From a virus, in IMG/VR virus record IMGVR_UViG_3300044617_002145, positions 1 to 24,068 of that record: 24,068 bases of DNA. One strand, given 5' to 3'. Within the stretch, counting starts at the first letter, position 1, and each line of letters starts with the position of its first letter. The position numbers and the translations under genes are program-made. Below, piece after piece: positions 1 to 8,054 of this stretch. The notes beneath the pieces were generated by a model. That model was not told the origin of the DNA and did not search any database. It saw only the letters and a program-made list of their open reading frames with translations.

Positions 1-1483
1 CTTGGGAGAGAAAAGCAGTCAACCGAGTGGTAGGATACGAAAGACCGTTGGGAAGCTCGTTGTGGAGTTTGCCTTCTTCCCCTGCGGCAGTCCTTCTTGC
101 GTTTTCTGCTTTTGTAACTATAAATCTCTCAACTAAAGATAGCGCCTCCTCTTTTATTTTTGTCGCAAACTCAACCTCGTTTCGAGAAGTTGCCAAAAAA
201 GACTCTACAAATTTTTTAACGATTTCTGAAGATGCCTCTTCATCTGTAAGATGACTTTCAAAAAGGGCTAGCCCGTCGAAAAAGTCTTCGCGGCGGCCGA
301 TAAAAGCCGCAAATTGAAGCGCATCGGCTTTAGCTTCGGCGATTAATGTAATTAATCTGTCCGAGGCAATTTTAATCCCTTCGAATAATTCATTATGCAA
401 TCTCCCAACTAACCCAGGTTTAACTTTTCGATCCGCCTCGACTGATGCGATTAAATCTCGCTCGATTAATGAAAACGCTTCTGCTTTGAGGCTCGCCGCC
501 ACTTCCGGGGTTCCCTTTGAAATCGCGCAATATGATTCGACAAGTTTTTTTCGAACTTCAAAAGAAAACGGGCTTGGGAGTTCGCCCGAAGAATTGTCTT
601 CGCGCCGGGCTAAAAATCTCCAGTGAGCGGCGGCTTCGGCGGCGGCTTGATCTAAAAAGGTCTGCAGGCGCGCGGATGAATAAAGAGTGCCGCCTAAAAT
701 TTCGTTGTGCAACCTGCCAATCTCCCCAGAGGAGTCTTTGCGGGTCCTCTCTACGATTGACATCACATTCCGTTCCAATAGATCGAAAGCCTGTTTTTTT
801 AACCCGGAGCCATCCGCCCCGTTATCAAGCATGATTATCCCGACTGCGAGCAAGCGGACAATTTCAGAGGGGATTGAAGGATCGAATTGTTGTGAATCCG
901 AAGTAAGCGCGGAAAAAACTATGGAGGTTTTGGCAAGCTCCTCGGCTCGCGATACGAAATTATGGTGATCGATTGCCTGTTGATACGCCTGATTAATGTA
1001 AGACTTTATGCGGCTCTGCGGGATGCGATAACGGGGCATCACTTCAAGCCCGATTCTTCCGCAAAGCCCCCCGAAGGTGTTTTGGGATGCTCCCGCTAAA
1101 GTTTGGAACTCCGACTTTCGGGCGCGGTCAATTTCGTTGTAGAGGACTTTCTCAACATAATCGAAAGCTCTTTTTTGAAGAGTATCCGCGTTTTCTAAAC
1201 TATTGTTCTCTTCCCGCCACAAGGAGAGAATCATATTTTTCGTGGCGTCGATATTGTCTAAAATTAAAAACCCGGTTGCGGGGTTTGCGGTCGTCCCGCC
1301 TTCCTGCCAGGCGAGCGCGGCTTTTTCGTATTCTTCCGTTCGCGAAATAAAATTATGGTGGTCGATCAATCGGCGTTGCGCTTCATTGATGCGCGAATCA
1401 ATACGGGCAACATTGTCCGCGGCCACTCCGTTATCGACATACGGGGCTAAATAGTTTCGGGCGGCTATGAAGCTAACAGGCAT
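1..1483 (-). CDS. Tandem-repeat virion-associated protein, C-terminus cut by window edge
   Basis: The frame is open from an ATG at 1483 to the window edge, giving 494 codons with no stop, so the gene continues outside. The start overlaps the stop of the gene before it (TAATG). The protein is built of repeats: four full units begin at about residues 27, 158, 272 and 376, and a fifth begins at 487. Each unit opens with an R-I/L-x3-I/L-x2-A-x6-H/F-x2-F-x2-R-x-E pattern and ends with G-x-L/I-G-R/K-LHNEL. Units 1 and 2 both carry IDHHNF. The predicted content is helical and charged, with no signal peptide or membrane segment. The wording of the first unit (RINEAQRRLID) recalls helical head-tail adaptor proteins of short-tailed phages, but that is a weak inference. 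Position at the end of the virion block supports a structural role. No enzyme motif seen. Confidence 0.85.
   Translation of the reverse strand, partial: MPVSFIAARNYLAPYVDNGVAADNVARIDSRINEAQRRLIDHHNFISRTEEYEKAALAWQEGGTTANPATGFLILDNIDATKNMILSLWREENNSLENADTLQKRAFDYVEKVLYNEIDRARKSEFQTLAGASQNTFGGLCGRIGLEVMPRYRIPQSRIKSYINQAYQQAIDHHNFVSRAEELAKTSIVFSALTSDSQQFDPSIPSEIVRLLAVGIIMLDNGADGSGLKKQAFDLLERNVMSIVERTRKDSSGEIGRLHNEILGGTLYSSARLQTFLDQAAAEAAAHWRFLARREDNSSGELPSPFSFEVRKKLVESYCAISKGTPEVAASLKAEAFSLIERDLIASVEADRKVKPGLVGRLHNELFEGIKIASDRLITLIAEAKADALQFAAFIGRREDFFDGLALFESHLTDEEASSEIVKKFVESFLATSRNEVEFATKIKEEALSLVERFIVTKAENARRTAAGEEGKLHNELPNGLSYPTTRLTAFLSQ
26..1405 (-). repeat. Protein-level tandem repeats, about 104-131 residues per unit
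   Basis: Four complete units lie at 1405-1013, 1012-671, 670-359 and 358-26, and a fifth starts at 25. Aligned unit starts read ARIDSRINEAQ, SRIKSYINQAY, ARLQTFLDQAA and DRLITLIAEAK. Unit ends 2-4 share GRLHNE or GKLHNE. Similarity is clear in protein but the DNA is well diverged, so the duplications are old. Confidence 0.8.
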
Positions 1484-1665
1484 TAGTTTTCAAAGGGTTG
1501 AGGTTTATTCCCGGAAGCGACCCATCGAGCGTATGCAGCGTGGCTGCCTACAACATTTTCTTTTGCCGGCGGCAACTGAATCACAACTGCCCCAATTGTT
1601 GTTTGCGCTAAAATAGCGGTGTTATCCGGGTTCGAAAAAGTAGCGGACTCAATTTCAAAGTTCAT
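1483..1665 (-). CDS. Small protein with YxxWxxxGNxPxP motif (60 aa)
   Basis: This 60-residue protein starts at ATG 1665 with ATGA overlap to the upstream gene and ends with TAATG overlap to the downstream one, so it is embedded in the operon. Its C-terminus reads YARWVASGNKPQPFE. The pattern Y-x-x-W-x-x-x-G-N-x-P-x-P is familiar from the ends of small phage proteins found beside tail fibre genes (XkdW-like and fibre-assembly-like proteins). The N-terminal half looks like a short beta segment (IGAVVIQLPP). It sits after the propeller fibre and the 239-aa beta-rich protein, so an accessory or assembly role in the tail is plausible. Real gene likely; function not established. Confidence 0.75.
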   Translation of the reverse strand: MNFEIESATFSNPDNTAILAQTTIGAVVIQLPPAKENVVGSHAAYARWVASGNKPQPFEN

Positions 1666-2381
1666 ATGTGTCTTTCTTCAAGTTGCAGGCTAACTTTGCC
1701 GGTCGCGGCGTAAACCGCGCTCGCGCTATCAATCGTCCTGTTGATGCCTAAAATAGTAGTTGAGGCATTGGCTCCGCCTACGCCTACGCGCACAGTATAA
1801 GTAACATTGCCCAAAGCAACTGGCGCGTGTGAAAAGGACATCGCAAAAGAGGAGAATTCAGTGTGTGCGGGGATCGTAAGGACCCCGGTTTGAAACGCCG
1901 TTGTGTCGGAGTCTTTGAAAATAGCCACTACCATAACCGCATTTCCAGCGCTGCTCCCAACGCGGCCGGCGACAATAGGTATGCTAATTCGGCCCTCAAC
2001 ACGATTTGTAGTCGAACTCATTCTAATAATCGATGAAACCAATACAGCGCCATTAGGAGAGGTGGGGGCTGAACCCGCCGCATAACGATTCGAGGCAGTC
2101 GAGCCATCAATAGTCGCCGTATTATTATATTCATTTGATACAAGATTTTGCCCCAATAAACTCCTCCACTGGCTAGAAGAAAAAGCCCGTATGGTGTTAT
2201 CAAGCGTGTTGTGCCATAGCGCGCTTCCGTCAATGGGGATATTCGTAGAAGAACTTTGAGAAAATAGCGCCTTTTTAGATGGCGGTGCGGTTAGCTTGCT
2301 CGCAAAAGTATTTAGTAAAGTTTGCGGAGCGGCCGGGTAAATATTTTCAGCCGTTGTGAGAGTTCCTGGGACGAGTGCCAT
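1662..2381 (-). CDS. Beta-rich virion protein, probable fibre or fibre-cap component (239 aa)
   Basis: Starts at ATG 2381, one base after the stop of the propeller fibre gene (TAATATG), and ends in an ATGA overlap with the 60-aa gene. Composition is Ser/Thr/Ala/Asn-rich with no charged clusters, typical of virion surface proteins. The first ~90 residues are polar. From about residue 100 there are alternating beta-like strands (GAVLVSSIIRMS, GRISIPIVAG, NAVMVVAIFKD, TVRVGVGG), suggesting a jelly-roll type domain. No signal peptide, membrane segment or catalytic motif seen. No family recognised. Location directly after a fibre gene favours a fibre tip, cap or decoration role; this is inference from context. 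Confidence 0.8.
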   Translation of the reverse strand: MALVPGTLTTAENIYPAAPQTLLNTFASKLTAPPSKKALFSQSSSTNIPIDGSALWHNTLDNTIRAFSSSQWRSLLGQNLVSNEYNNTATIDGSTASNRYAAGSAPTSPNGAVLVSSIIRMSSTTNRVEGRISIPIVAGRVGSSAGNAVMVVAIFKDSDTTAFQTGVLTIPAHTEFSSFAMSFSHAPVALGNVTYTVRVGVGGANASTTILGINRTIDSASAVYAATGKVSLQLEERHI

Positions 2382-2382
2382 A

Positions 2383-4176
2383 TTAAAGTTTATTGTTGTT
2401 TGGGCCTAAAATTACATTCCAATCCGGCGGGCACACGGAGGTTCGGAGTGAAACTATTCGGGCGGTTGTGCTAGTGCAGGGCGTAATGAACGCCCGCCCA
2501 TCGGGGAGAAGAACGCCGCCGCTAAACGGGGATCGCCCCAAATCTGCCCCCACGCCGGAATTTGCGCCCCCACTCCAAGCAGGCGAATTAAACGCTGACG
2601 CCGGAAGAAATGTTACAACCCCTGTAGAGTTGGAGGTGTCGGTTTCATCAATCAAAAATCCTCCAAGTTGCGCTCCCATTCCGAGTGCCAAGATAGTCCC
2701 ACAGGGAAACCTAATCGCTCCAAAACAACAATTGTTAGAGCCCTGTAGAGTAGCTCCGTGGGTAAAAAGCGAAGACCCAGTTGAATCGTTTACCCGCAAA
2801 ATATTGCCGCCAGAAATAGGGATTAGAATTTGCTGCCCATCGGCAGTCGCGACTGGGTAGCAATTAAACCCGCTGGTGAGTGTGGAATGAGTGGCGGAAT
2901 TGTTAGTGGTGTTATAAACGCCCCTTCCGGTGCTCGTAAAAAATACCGCGTTCCCACTCGAAGTCAAAACCGCTCCGTGCGCCCGAGGGGTTGTAAGATT
3001 TATCCCAGAAACAACCGCAAGTTCACCCGCGTAAGTCATCGTGTATGCTTGATTGTTGTCGTAAGGAGCTAAAAGCGCCCTTCTTTGGGTCCCGCTGCCG
3101 CTTTCTATTGGAAGCAGAACTCCGCCGCAAAAGGCTTTGTTTACTAAAGCCGAAGTGTCTCCAGAGCCGCCCCAAGACAAACTATTGGACGCACAATCGT
3201 ATATCAAAACTCGTTTTCTATTATACGGAATACATAAGACTCGATAACTATTCGCGGTGTGAGTATTGTTAGCTGCTGGCGGCATCAAAATGCCGCCCAT
3301 AAAAAGTTGAGCCGTCGGGGTAAGCGCCGGGCTCGGCTGCGATGGAATCGTTACCGAATCTTTTTCGGGATCATAAATCCAAACTTCATTGTGGTTGAAA
3401 GGAACTAAAAAAATGCGCCCGTCTGGTAAGAGAACGCTGCCGCTAAAAGCCCCGCCAAAGGTTGTTACTGATCCGGTCCCTCCGGGGAATGTTGTTTTTG
3501 GAGTAGTTATGTTGAGCAGCGGCCGCCCCAGGTTTCGATTAAAAGTTCTATAATGTAGCAAGGAAGAGACGGGAAGATTTGTTGCGCTTGAATAAGTCTC
3601 CCATTCATTAAACGCCGGGGGATTCAAAAAATAAAGTGTTCTACGAAAGTTTCCGGTAGGCACAGTGTCAGTAGCGGTTTGCGATAATTTTGTGCTCAAT
3701 ATTGTGTTTGCCTCAATTTTTTCATTAGTAACACAATTAGCTTTTAAGGCGGCGGTATTGATGGAATCCGAAGCCATTTTAGTTTCTGTGACCGCTCCGC
3801 TGGCGATACGGGAATTTTCAACAGCCGAATCTTGAATGTGCAATGACCCTACCGCTCGGTCCCCCGAGTTGGCGGATGACGCTAGCTTTGCGGCGGTGAT
3901 CGCGCCGTTGTTTATCTTATCGGTTACGACTGAACTTGCCGGGAGCAGATTGGCGAGCGTGGCTTGATTAACTGCAGTGCCCCGCCTAAAAAGCACTACA
4001 TCAGATATATTTGTAGTGGTTTGTTCGGTTTTTGCGCCGAAAATAAAATTTAATACCTTATCGTAAGTTGCTCGGTATGTCGCCCCGGCACGACTAATTA
4101 TAGAATGATCAGTGGCTGCGACATCGCCCGTTATAGAGTCTAGCCCTTCGATAGTTTTGTTTGTTGAATACGGCAT
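2383..4176 (-). CDS. Tail fibre with C-terminal seven-motif Kelch-like beta-propeller
   Basis: The ATG at 4176 gives 597 residues; a TTG at 4185 would add three residues but overlaps the upstream stop at 4178-4180, so ATG is preferred. Residues ~1-75 are a head region. Residues ~80-170 form a fibre stalk of short degenerate repeats (KINNGAITAAKLAS, NSRIASGAVTETKMAS, NEKIEANTILSTKLS). Residues ~240-585 hold seven blade-like motifs with G-G/A-x-L/V-x-P-x-G-R-x-hydrophobic-x3-P: FSGSVLLPDGRIFLVPF at ~244, then at ~293, ~349, ~400, ~439, ~484 and FSGGVLLPDGRAFITP at ~551. Intermediate blades carry I-YD turns (VWIYDPEKDS, VLIYDCASNS). This is a Kelch or galactose-oxidase-like propeller, probably the receptor-binding head of a short tail fibre. 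Cysteines occur in several blades. Stalk plus propeller is clear; binding target unknown. Confidence 0.88.
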   Translation of the reverse strand: MPYSTNKTIEGLDSITGDVAATDHSIISRAGATYRATYDKVLNFIFGAKTEQTTTNISDVVLFRRGTAVNQATLANLLPASSVVTDKINNGAITAAKLASSANSGDRAVGSLHIQDSAVENSRIASGAVTETKMASDSINTAALKANCVTNEKIEANTILSTKLSQTATDTVPTGNFRRTLYFLNPPAFNEWETYSSATNLPVSSLLHYRTFNRNLGRPLLNITTPKTTFPGGTGSVTTFGGAFSGSVLLPDGRIFLVPFNHNEVWIYDPEKDSVTIPSQPSPALTPTAQLFMGGILMPPAANNTHTANSYRVLCIPYNRKRVLIYDCASNSLSWGGSGDTSALVNKAFCGGVLLPIESGSGTQRRALLAPYDNNQAYTMTYAGELAVVSGINLTTPRAHGAVLTSSGNAVFFTSTGRGVYNTTNNSATHSTLTSGFNCYPVATADGQQILIPISGGNILRVNDSTGSSLFTHGATLQGSNNCCFGAIRFPCGTILALGMGAQLGGFLIDETDTSNSTGVVTFLPASAFNSPAWSGGANSGVGADLGRSPFSGGVLLPDGRAFITPCTSTTARIVSLRTSVCPPDWNVILGPNNNKL

Positions 4177-4177
4177 T

Positions 4178-4375
4178 TTAAACAATAATGAGTTTACGAT
4201 TTTTTAAGTTGTCCGCAACATCTGAATCATCGATACACAAAAAATATTGAGGAGTCGCAGCTTGGGTGCTGTCGTTAATAACAAGATTGAAGCCCGACTC
4301 AATGGGCGCAGCCCCGGAGCTATATTGGACATAGCCCGGATCGGTTGGTAAAATCGGCAAAGTTACGCACGACAT
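4178..4375 (-). CDS. Small hypothetical virion-block protein (65 aa)
   Basis: Starts at ATG 4375, overlapping the stop of the nozzle gene (TAATG), with a GGGGG stretch about 8 bases upstream as a ribosome site. Stops one base before the ATG of the propeller fibre. The sequence is hydrophobic-polar without a clear signal peptide or membrane span. It has a central SGFNLVINDS segment and a C-terminal FLCIDDSDVADNLKNRK stretch that could be a small beta domain. Placement between nozzle and fibre suggests a small tail accessory or fibre attachment protein, but no family is recognised. Confidence 0.7.
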   Translation of the reverse strand: MSCVTLPILPTDPGYVQYSSGAAPIESGFNLVINDSTQAATPQYFLCIDDSDVADNLKNRKLIIV

Positions 4376-6459
4376 TATATCGCACCCCCTACAGATTCTA
4401 TTTGTTTCAAGGCATGAAGCAAAAATTTGTTAAGCCTCGCCCGCCCGCGCCATTCGATTTTTATTCCAAACTCGTATCCCAAGTATAGAGGCAAGTCCGT
4501 GGAGGGGTTTTTTTGAAGCCCAGGGGTGGGAAACCTAATTTGAGGTGAATACCCCCGAGACAGAGTTTGTAGGGAGCCGCCCGCCGCGATTGTTTGCTCG
4601 GTAATAAAGCATTTTGAAAAATCAGTCCAATAAACCCAGTTGGGGTGATTGTCCGGTCGATACCACACTTTTGCCGAGAATTCTTGCGAGGGGCCCCCAC
4701 CCAAATCATCGAACCAAGCATCGCCTCGGATGAGCTTTTTCTGGCTCATTTCAGAGTCAAAATTAAAATGTTTAGTTGTGATGGAGGCTACGATAGGTCT
4801 AACGCCGGCGTCAGAAACCGAGTTGAAAGAATCAAACTCATCGTTAGATGAGATTTCCCAGAACTCATGGAAGCCGTTGTTCAGAACAACCGCAAACGCT
4901 CTATGGACTCCGTCAATCTGTCCTCCTACCAAGGACAAAATATTTAGCCCCTCCCAAAGGCCATCGTAAGCAGCCGCCGCCTTCCCATCAATAGAGGAGA
5001 CGCTTCGGAAGTCTAACACCGCGATTCCTGAATAAGTGATGGGTATGGGGGTTTTAGCGGCTTCTTCTTCAAGAGCGCTATTAGGCTGCGCTGTAACAAC
5101 TCCTTTCGGGTGACAAGTCATTAACAACCTATCATCAAAATATAAAAAACTAACATTTTCTAGCATCCAATCCGTGTCCTGATTTAAAACGGGATCAATT
5201 TCTGCGGACAACGGGGTTTGCCCGTAGCTATCAAATTCGGCTCTTGCACTCCTGTAAGTGCGAATCCCATTGCCCTCTAGGCTTCTAAAGAATATGTCCC
5301 CATTTATCGCGACGGCGGATTCTGCTGCCGATCCGATGCCTAAAAACATAACTCGTTGGAACCCGCGTGTGTTTTTCCAATCTACGCGATTTAGGTTTAC
5401 TTGATAAGATGCCGCGCCGCGTTCGCAAAAAGCAATTAGGTCCCCTTGGCCGGTCGTATCATCTTGCACAGGGATAAACTGCAAAGTTTTGACCCGCCCC
5501 ATCTCTCCCGGAAGTGAAAACGACCCGCCCTCGGCCAAGTATGTTGTTTCGTTAGTGAGCAGCAAATCCTCGTCGCTACCCCCATTGAATTTGTAAACAA
5601 ACCCGCCTAGCCCCGGAGACGCCACCGCAGCAGGGATCGTTAATTTGTTTGAGGCGGGGGTTGCTGAAATATAATATGTTCCATCAATCCTCGGAACACT
5701 ACTATGCCCGGAAATTGTGACTAAATCGCCGGGTTGAAACCCGTGATCTTCGGGGGTCGTCAAAGTCGTCGGAAAATCCACCGAGCTTGTAGTAATCTCG
5801 AGGCTTTCAGTGCTGCCGCCGTAAATAATATCCCCCGCTACAATTTCAGTGCCATCATTTACTGCAACAAACAATCTTCCGTGTCCATACGCCATCTGTT
5901 TTCCTGTTGGAACGCAAGGACTCCCAAAAGAATCGGCTCTGCGGATTGAATACCCATCAAAGACCAGCGGATGGCTAACGCCATCTTGAATGATCAAAAA
6001 TCTCTCGGCTTGGCACAAATAACATTTAAGGTTGTTAGCGAGCCTCTGCCCCGGATTTAAAAGAAAACAAGAACTTTCCGCAAAATTAAGTGACATAATC
6101 CACCCATCAACAACTAAAATGATTTGAGTGGGGTTTCCTTGGCGCGGGTCGTTGTATACAAGTGCCCCTTGAAAGAACTTTCCGCCGCGAATGTAAGTTT
6201 GAAACCTCGATCTCGAAGTCGAACCTTCGTGGGCCAAATCTAAATAATACTCGGCGTCCGAAGTATTCGTCGGGTTTCTCCAATAGTTATACGGAATTTC
6301 TTTGAACCCAGGGCGAGTCCGGGGGCCGCCGCCGCCGCGAAAGGTGCAATTCACAGCGTAAGACGCCGCCTTCACATTAATCTGCGAAGGGTCACGGCTA
6401 CCATCCATTCCGAGCATCCCTCGGAATCCATCGACCAATCGTTCAGGGTCGACGATCAT
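4375..6459 (-). CDS. Podovirus tail nozzle-like protein (tail tubular protein B type)
   Basis: The ATG at 6459 is preceded by a strong Shine-Dalgarno (GGAGGAG, ~8 bases upstream). At 694 residues it is near the size of T7 gp12-type nozzles. The N-terminus shows the usual plan of this class: short lead, then AVNCTF...GPRTRPGF at ~35-51 (compare NG...LQKRP in T7 gp12), then alternating beta strands with W-x-hydrophobic and LFVAVND...VAGDIIYG at ~196-214, as in propeller-built nozzles. Residues ~222-292 look like an inserted beta module (DHGFQPGDLVTISGH...IDGTYYIS). The C-terminal third has WYRPDNHPNW and YEFGIKIEWRGRARLNKFLLHAL, like the closing strands of nozzle proteins. It lies after capsid in the late block. 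Function by architecture and context, not by a unique signature. Confidence 0.78.
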   Translation of the reverse strand: MIVDPERLVDGFRGMLGMDGSRDPSQINVKAASYAVNCTFRGGGGPRTRPGFKEIPYNYWRNPTNTSDAEYYLDLAHEGSTSRSRFQTYIRGGKFFQGALVYNDPRQGNPTQIILVVDGWIMSLNFAESSCFLLNPGQRLANNLKCYLCQAERFLIIQDGVSHPLVFDGYSIRRADSFGSPCVPTGKQMAYGHGRLFVAVNDGTEIVAGDIIYGGSTESLEITTSSVDFPTTLTTPEDHGFQPGDLVTISGHSSVPRIDGTYYISATPASNKLTIPAAVASPGLGGFVYKFNGGSDEDLLLTNETTYLAEGGSFSLPGEMGRVKTLQFIPVQDDTTGQGDLIAFCERGAASYQVNLNRVDWKNTRGFQRVMFLGIGSAAESAVAINGDIFFRSLEGNGIRTYRSARAEFDSYGQTPLSAEIDPVLNQDTDWMLENVSFLYFDDRLLMTCHPKGVVTAQPNSALEEEAAKTPIPITYSGIAVLDFRSVSSIDGKAAAAYDGLWEGLNILSLVGGQIDGVHRAFAVVLNNGFHEFWEISSNDEFDSFNSVSDAGVRPIVASITTKHFNFDSEMSQKKLIRGDAWFDDLGGGPSQEFSAKVWYRPDNHPNWVYWTDFSKCFITEQTIAAGGSLQTLSRGYSPQIRFPTPGLQKNPSTDLPLYLGYEFGIKIEWRGRARLNKFLLHALKQIESVGGAI

Positions 6460-6464
6460 TTAGA

Positions 6465-6716
6465 TCACTCCTCCGGGGCGGCGGGCGGTTGGGCGGGTTG
6501 GAATTTATTCCCGATCACAGAAATAAAATCTTCATCGTTTGTAGAAGCAATTGGCTTTTCGGGCGGCTCTCCGCCAACTGGCAGACCGTCGATCTCAAGC
6601 AAAACAAGCGCGCCATCCATCAACTTGAGAGTGGCGAGAGCTTCAAAAGTCGAGCCTTCCGAAGCTCCCTCTGGGGGAACCATGCCATCGGGAATTGGAA
6701 AAGTGATGTCGGTCAT
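6465..6716 (-). CDS. Small acidic protein between capsid and nozzle genes (83 aa)
   Basis: Starts at ATG 6716, only about seven bases after the T-run of the capsid terminator, and has no Shine-Dalgarno because the leader is that T-rich tract. It therefore depends on read-through past the terminator or on a separate start. The protein is acidic and proline-rich: PIPDGMVPPEG at the start, a leucine-rich core (LATLKLMDGALVLLEIDG), and a disordered PAQPPAAPEE tail. No membrane span or signal peptide. Stops six bases before the nozzle ATG. A minor capsid decoration or head-tail accessory is possible; no family recognised. Confidence 0.7.
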   Translation of the reverse strand: MTDITFPIPDGMVPPEGASEGSTFEALATLKLMDGALVLLEIDGLPVGGEPPEKPIASTNDEDFISVIGNKFQPAQPPAAPEE

Positions 6717-6719
6717 AAT

Positions 6720-6769
6720 ATAAAAAATTAAAGTCGGGCCCCCTTGGAGAATTTACCAAGGGGGCTCCG
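6720..6769 (-). terminator. Strong intrinsic terminator after the major capsid gene
   Basis: A perfect 10-bp inverted repeat (GCCCCCTTGG at 6738-6747 and CCAAGGGGGC at 6756-6765) encloses an 8-nt loop. In the minus-strand transcript the stem is followed by CCGACTTTAATTTTTT, a T-rich tract at about 6724-6734. It begins some 16 bases after the capsid stop codon. CGG/CCG flanks can lengthen the stem across a one-base bulge. Confidence 0.85.
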
Positions 6770-6784
6770 AGTTTTAGCTAGGGG

Positions 6785-8017
6785 TTAGCAAGCAACCAGA
6801 TCAAGCGCGCGTTGGCAGCGCAGGTGACGAACGACGAAGCCCAAGTCAGGGCGTTCGATTTTCGGACCATACGCGAACAGAGCGCGGAAGAACCCGGTGT
6901 TGTTGTCGATGTTGCATTCGCGATCTGGGATGTTGCGCCAGACGAACTCACCAGTCCAAGAATGCTGTGGGTTGTAGGACATCCCGCCGCCGACACCAAC
7001 TGGTTTAGGCACGAGGATTTTCATCACATCAGCATGGTAGATGGTCGTGTCGGTGTATGCCGCATTTTTATAGGCAGCACTAACTTCCCACCCGTGACCC
7101 TCTTTGTTTGTCAGGATGCGGGAGGTAGGATCAGTGCCGTCGAAAGGAAGGCGGCGGACCCAAGCGTTACCCACCCAGTCATACCGAGGAGGGAACTCCA
7201 CAGTAAAGAACCGGAACCCGCGATATACGCCATTAAGCCCTGGAGCCTCAAGCATGGCTGATCCGCGCTCAGAACCTTCGTAGGCGTAGCGGAAGTCATC
7301 GCGGGTGTTGCCGTCTTGACGCTTCAAATCGTGGAAAGTGAAGCGGTCGCCGACTGCAGCATAGATTGGAGTCATTTCATCTACTCGGGCAAACGGATTA
7401 AGGCTGCCGCCGAAGTATCCGAGCTGCTCGTAGATGTGTTCCAGAGTGCCCCAGGTTAGCTTGCTAGTCGCGTTGAGATTGGCTCCGTTCGCGAAAGTAG
7501 AACCTGTGATGATGCTTGCAGGAGTCGGGGTTGCGCCAGTAGTCGCTGCGCGGGGCACAAGTTTGTTGCCGCAGGCCGCGATATACTCATCTTGATAAGC
7601 GTTGGTCCAGACATATTTTGAGTTCTCCGAGAGGACTCGGACAACATTTTTGATCTGGTCTTCAACTTGCCAAGCAAAGCGGAGATCGTCCAAGCAGATG
7701 TCGGGCGAGTTAAGAGCCGCTTTCTTGAGTTGAGTGGAACGGGTGGAAATACCGAAGTTATCGATTTTCTGTCCCGTGATTTGGCAAGCCCCACCAGCTT
7801 CGCCGTTCGAAGAAGTCCAGTTTGTAAAACTTACTGGGTTAGTCGGAAGCGAACGCTCGTAGATAGGGTATTGGTAGACTGTCCCTTGACCATCCAACCA
7901 CTTGTCGCGGGGGAGGTATTTAAGGTAGAAGTCGCTATTGATAATGTTTTTGGAAACATTGTTTCGGATAAGTCCAGCGTGTTCAATGAACAGCTGTTCG
8001 ATATTGTTACAAGGCAT
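6785..8017 (-). CDS. Major capsid protein (probable)
   Basis: This 410-residue protein starts at ATG 8017. It follows the scaffold-like gene and precedes the nozzle-like gene, the usual place of the major capsid protein in short-tailed phages. It has its own leader (8018-8210) and a strong terminator, as expected for the most abundant virion protein. Sequence features: an N-terminal helix with FIEHAGLIRNNV, then PRDKWLDGQGTVYQYPIYER at ~36-55, a Gly/Ser/Ala-rich mid loop, a RRLPFDG...DPTSRIL stretch, and an aromatic C-terminal domain (HSWTGEFVWRNIPDRECN) ending LVAC. Codon use is smoother and GC-richer than the neighbouring fibre genes. No protease or decoration domain fused. The HK97 fold is expected for this role but no diagnostic motif is visible by eye. 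The upstream sequence is A-rich with only a weak ribosome site. Confidence 0.8.
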   Translation of the reverse strand: MPCNNIEQLFIEHAGLIRNNVSKNIINSDFYLKYLPRDKWLDGQGTVYQYPIYERSLPTNPVSFTNWTSSNGEAGGACQITGQKIDNFGISTRSTQLKKAALNSPDICLDDLRFAWQVEDQIKNVVRVLSENSKYVWTNAYQDEYIAACGNKLVPRAATTGATPTPASIITGSTFANGANLNATSKLTWGTLEHIYEQLGYFGGSLNPFARVDEMTPIYAAVGDRFTFHDLKRQDGNTRDDFRYAYEGSERGSAMLEAPGLNGVYRGFRFFTVEFPPRYDWVGNAWVRRLPFDGTDPTSRILTNKEGHGWEVSAAYKNAAYTDTTIYHADVMKILVPKPVGVGGGMSYNPQHSWTGEFVWRNIPDRECNIDNNTGFFRALFAYGPKIERPDLGFVVRHLRCQRALDLVAC

Positions 8018-8054
8018 AATTTTGGTTTTCTTTTGAGGTTGTGGTTTTAACTAC

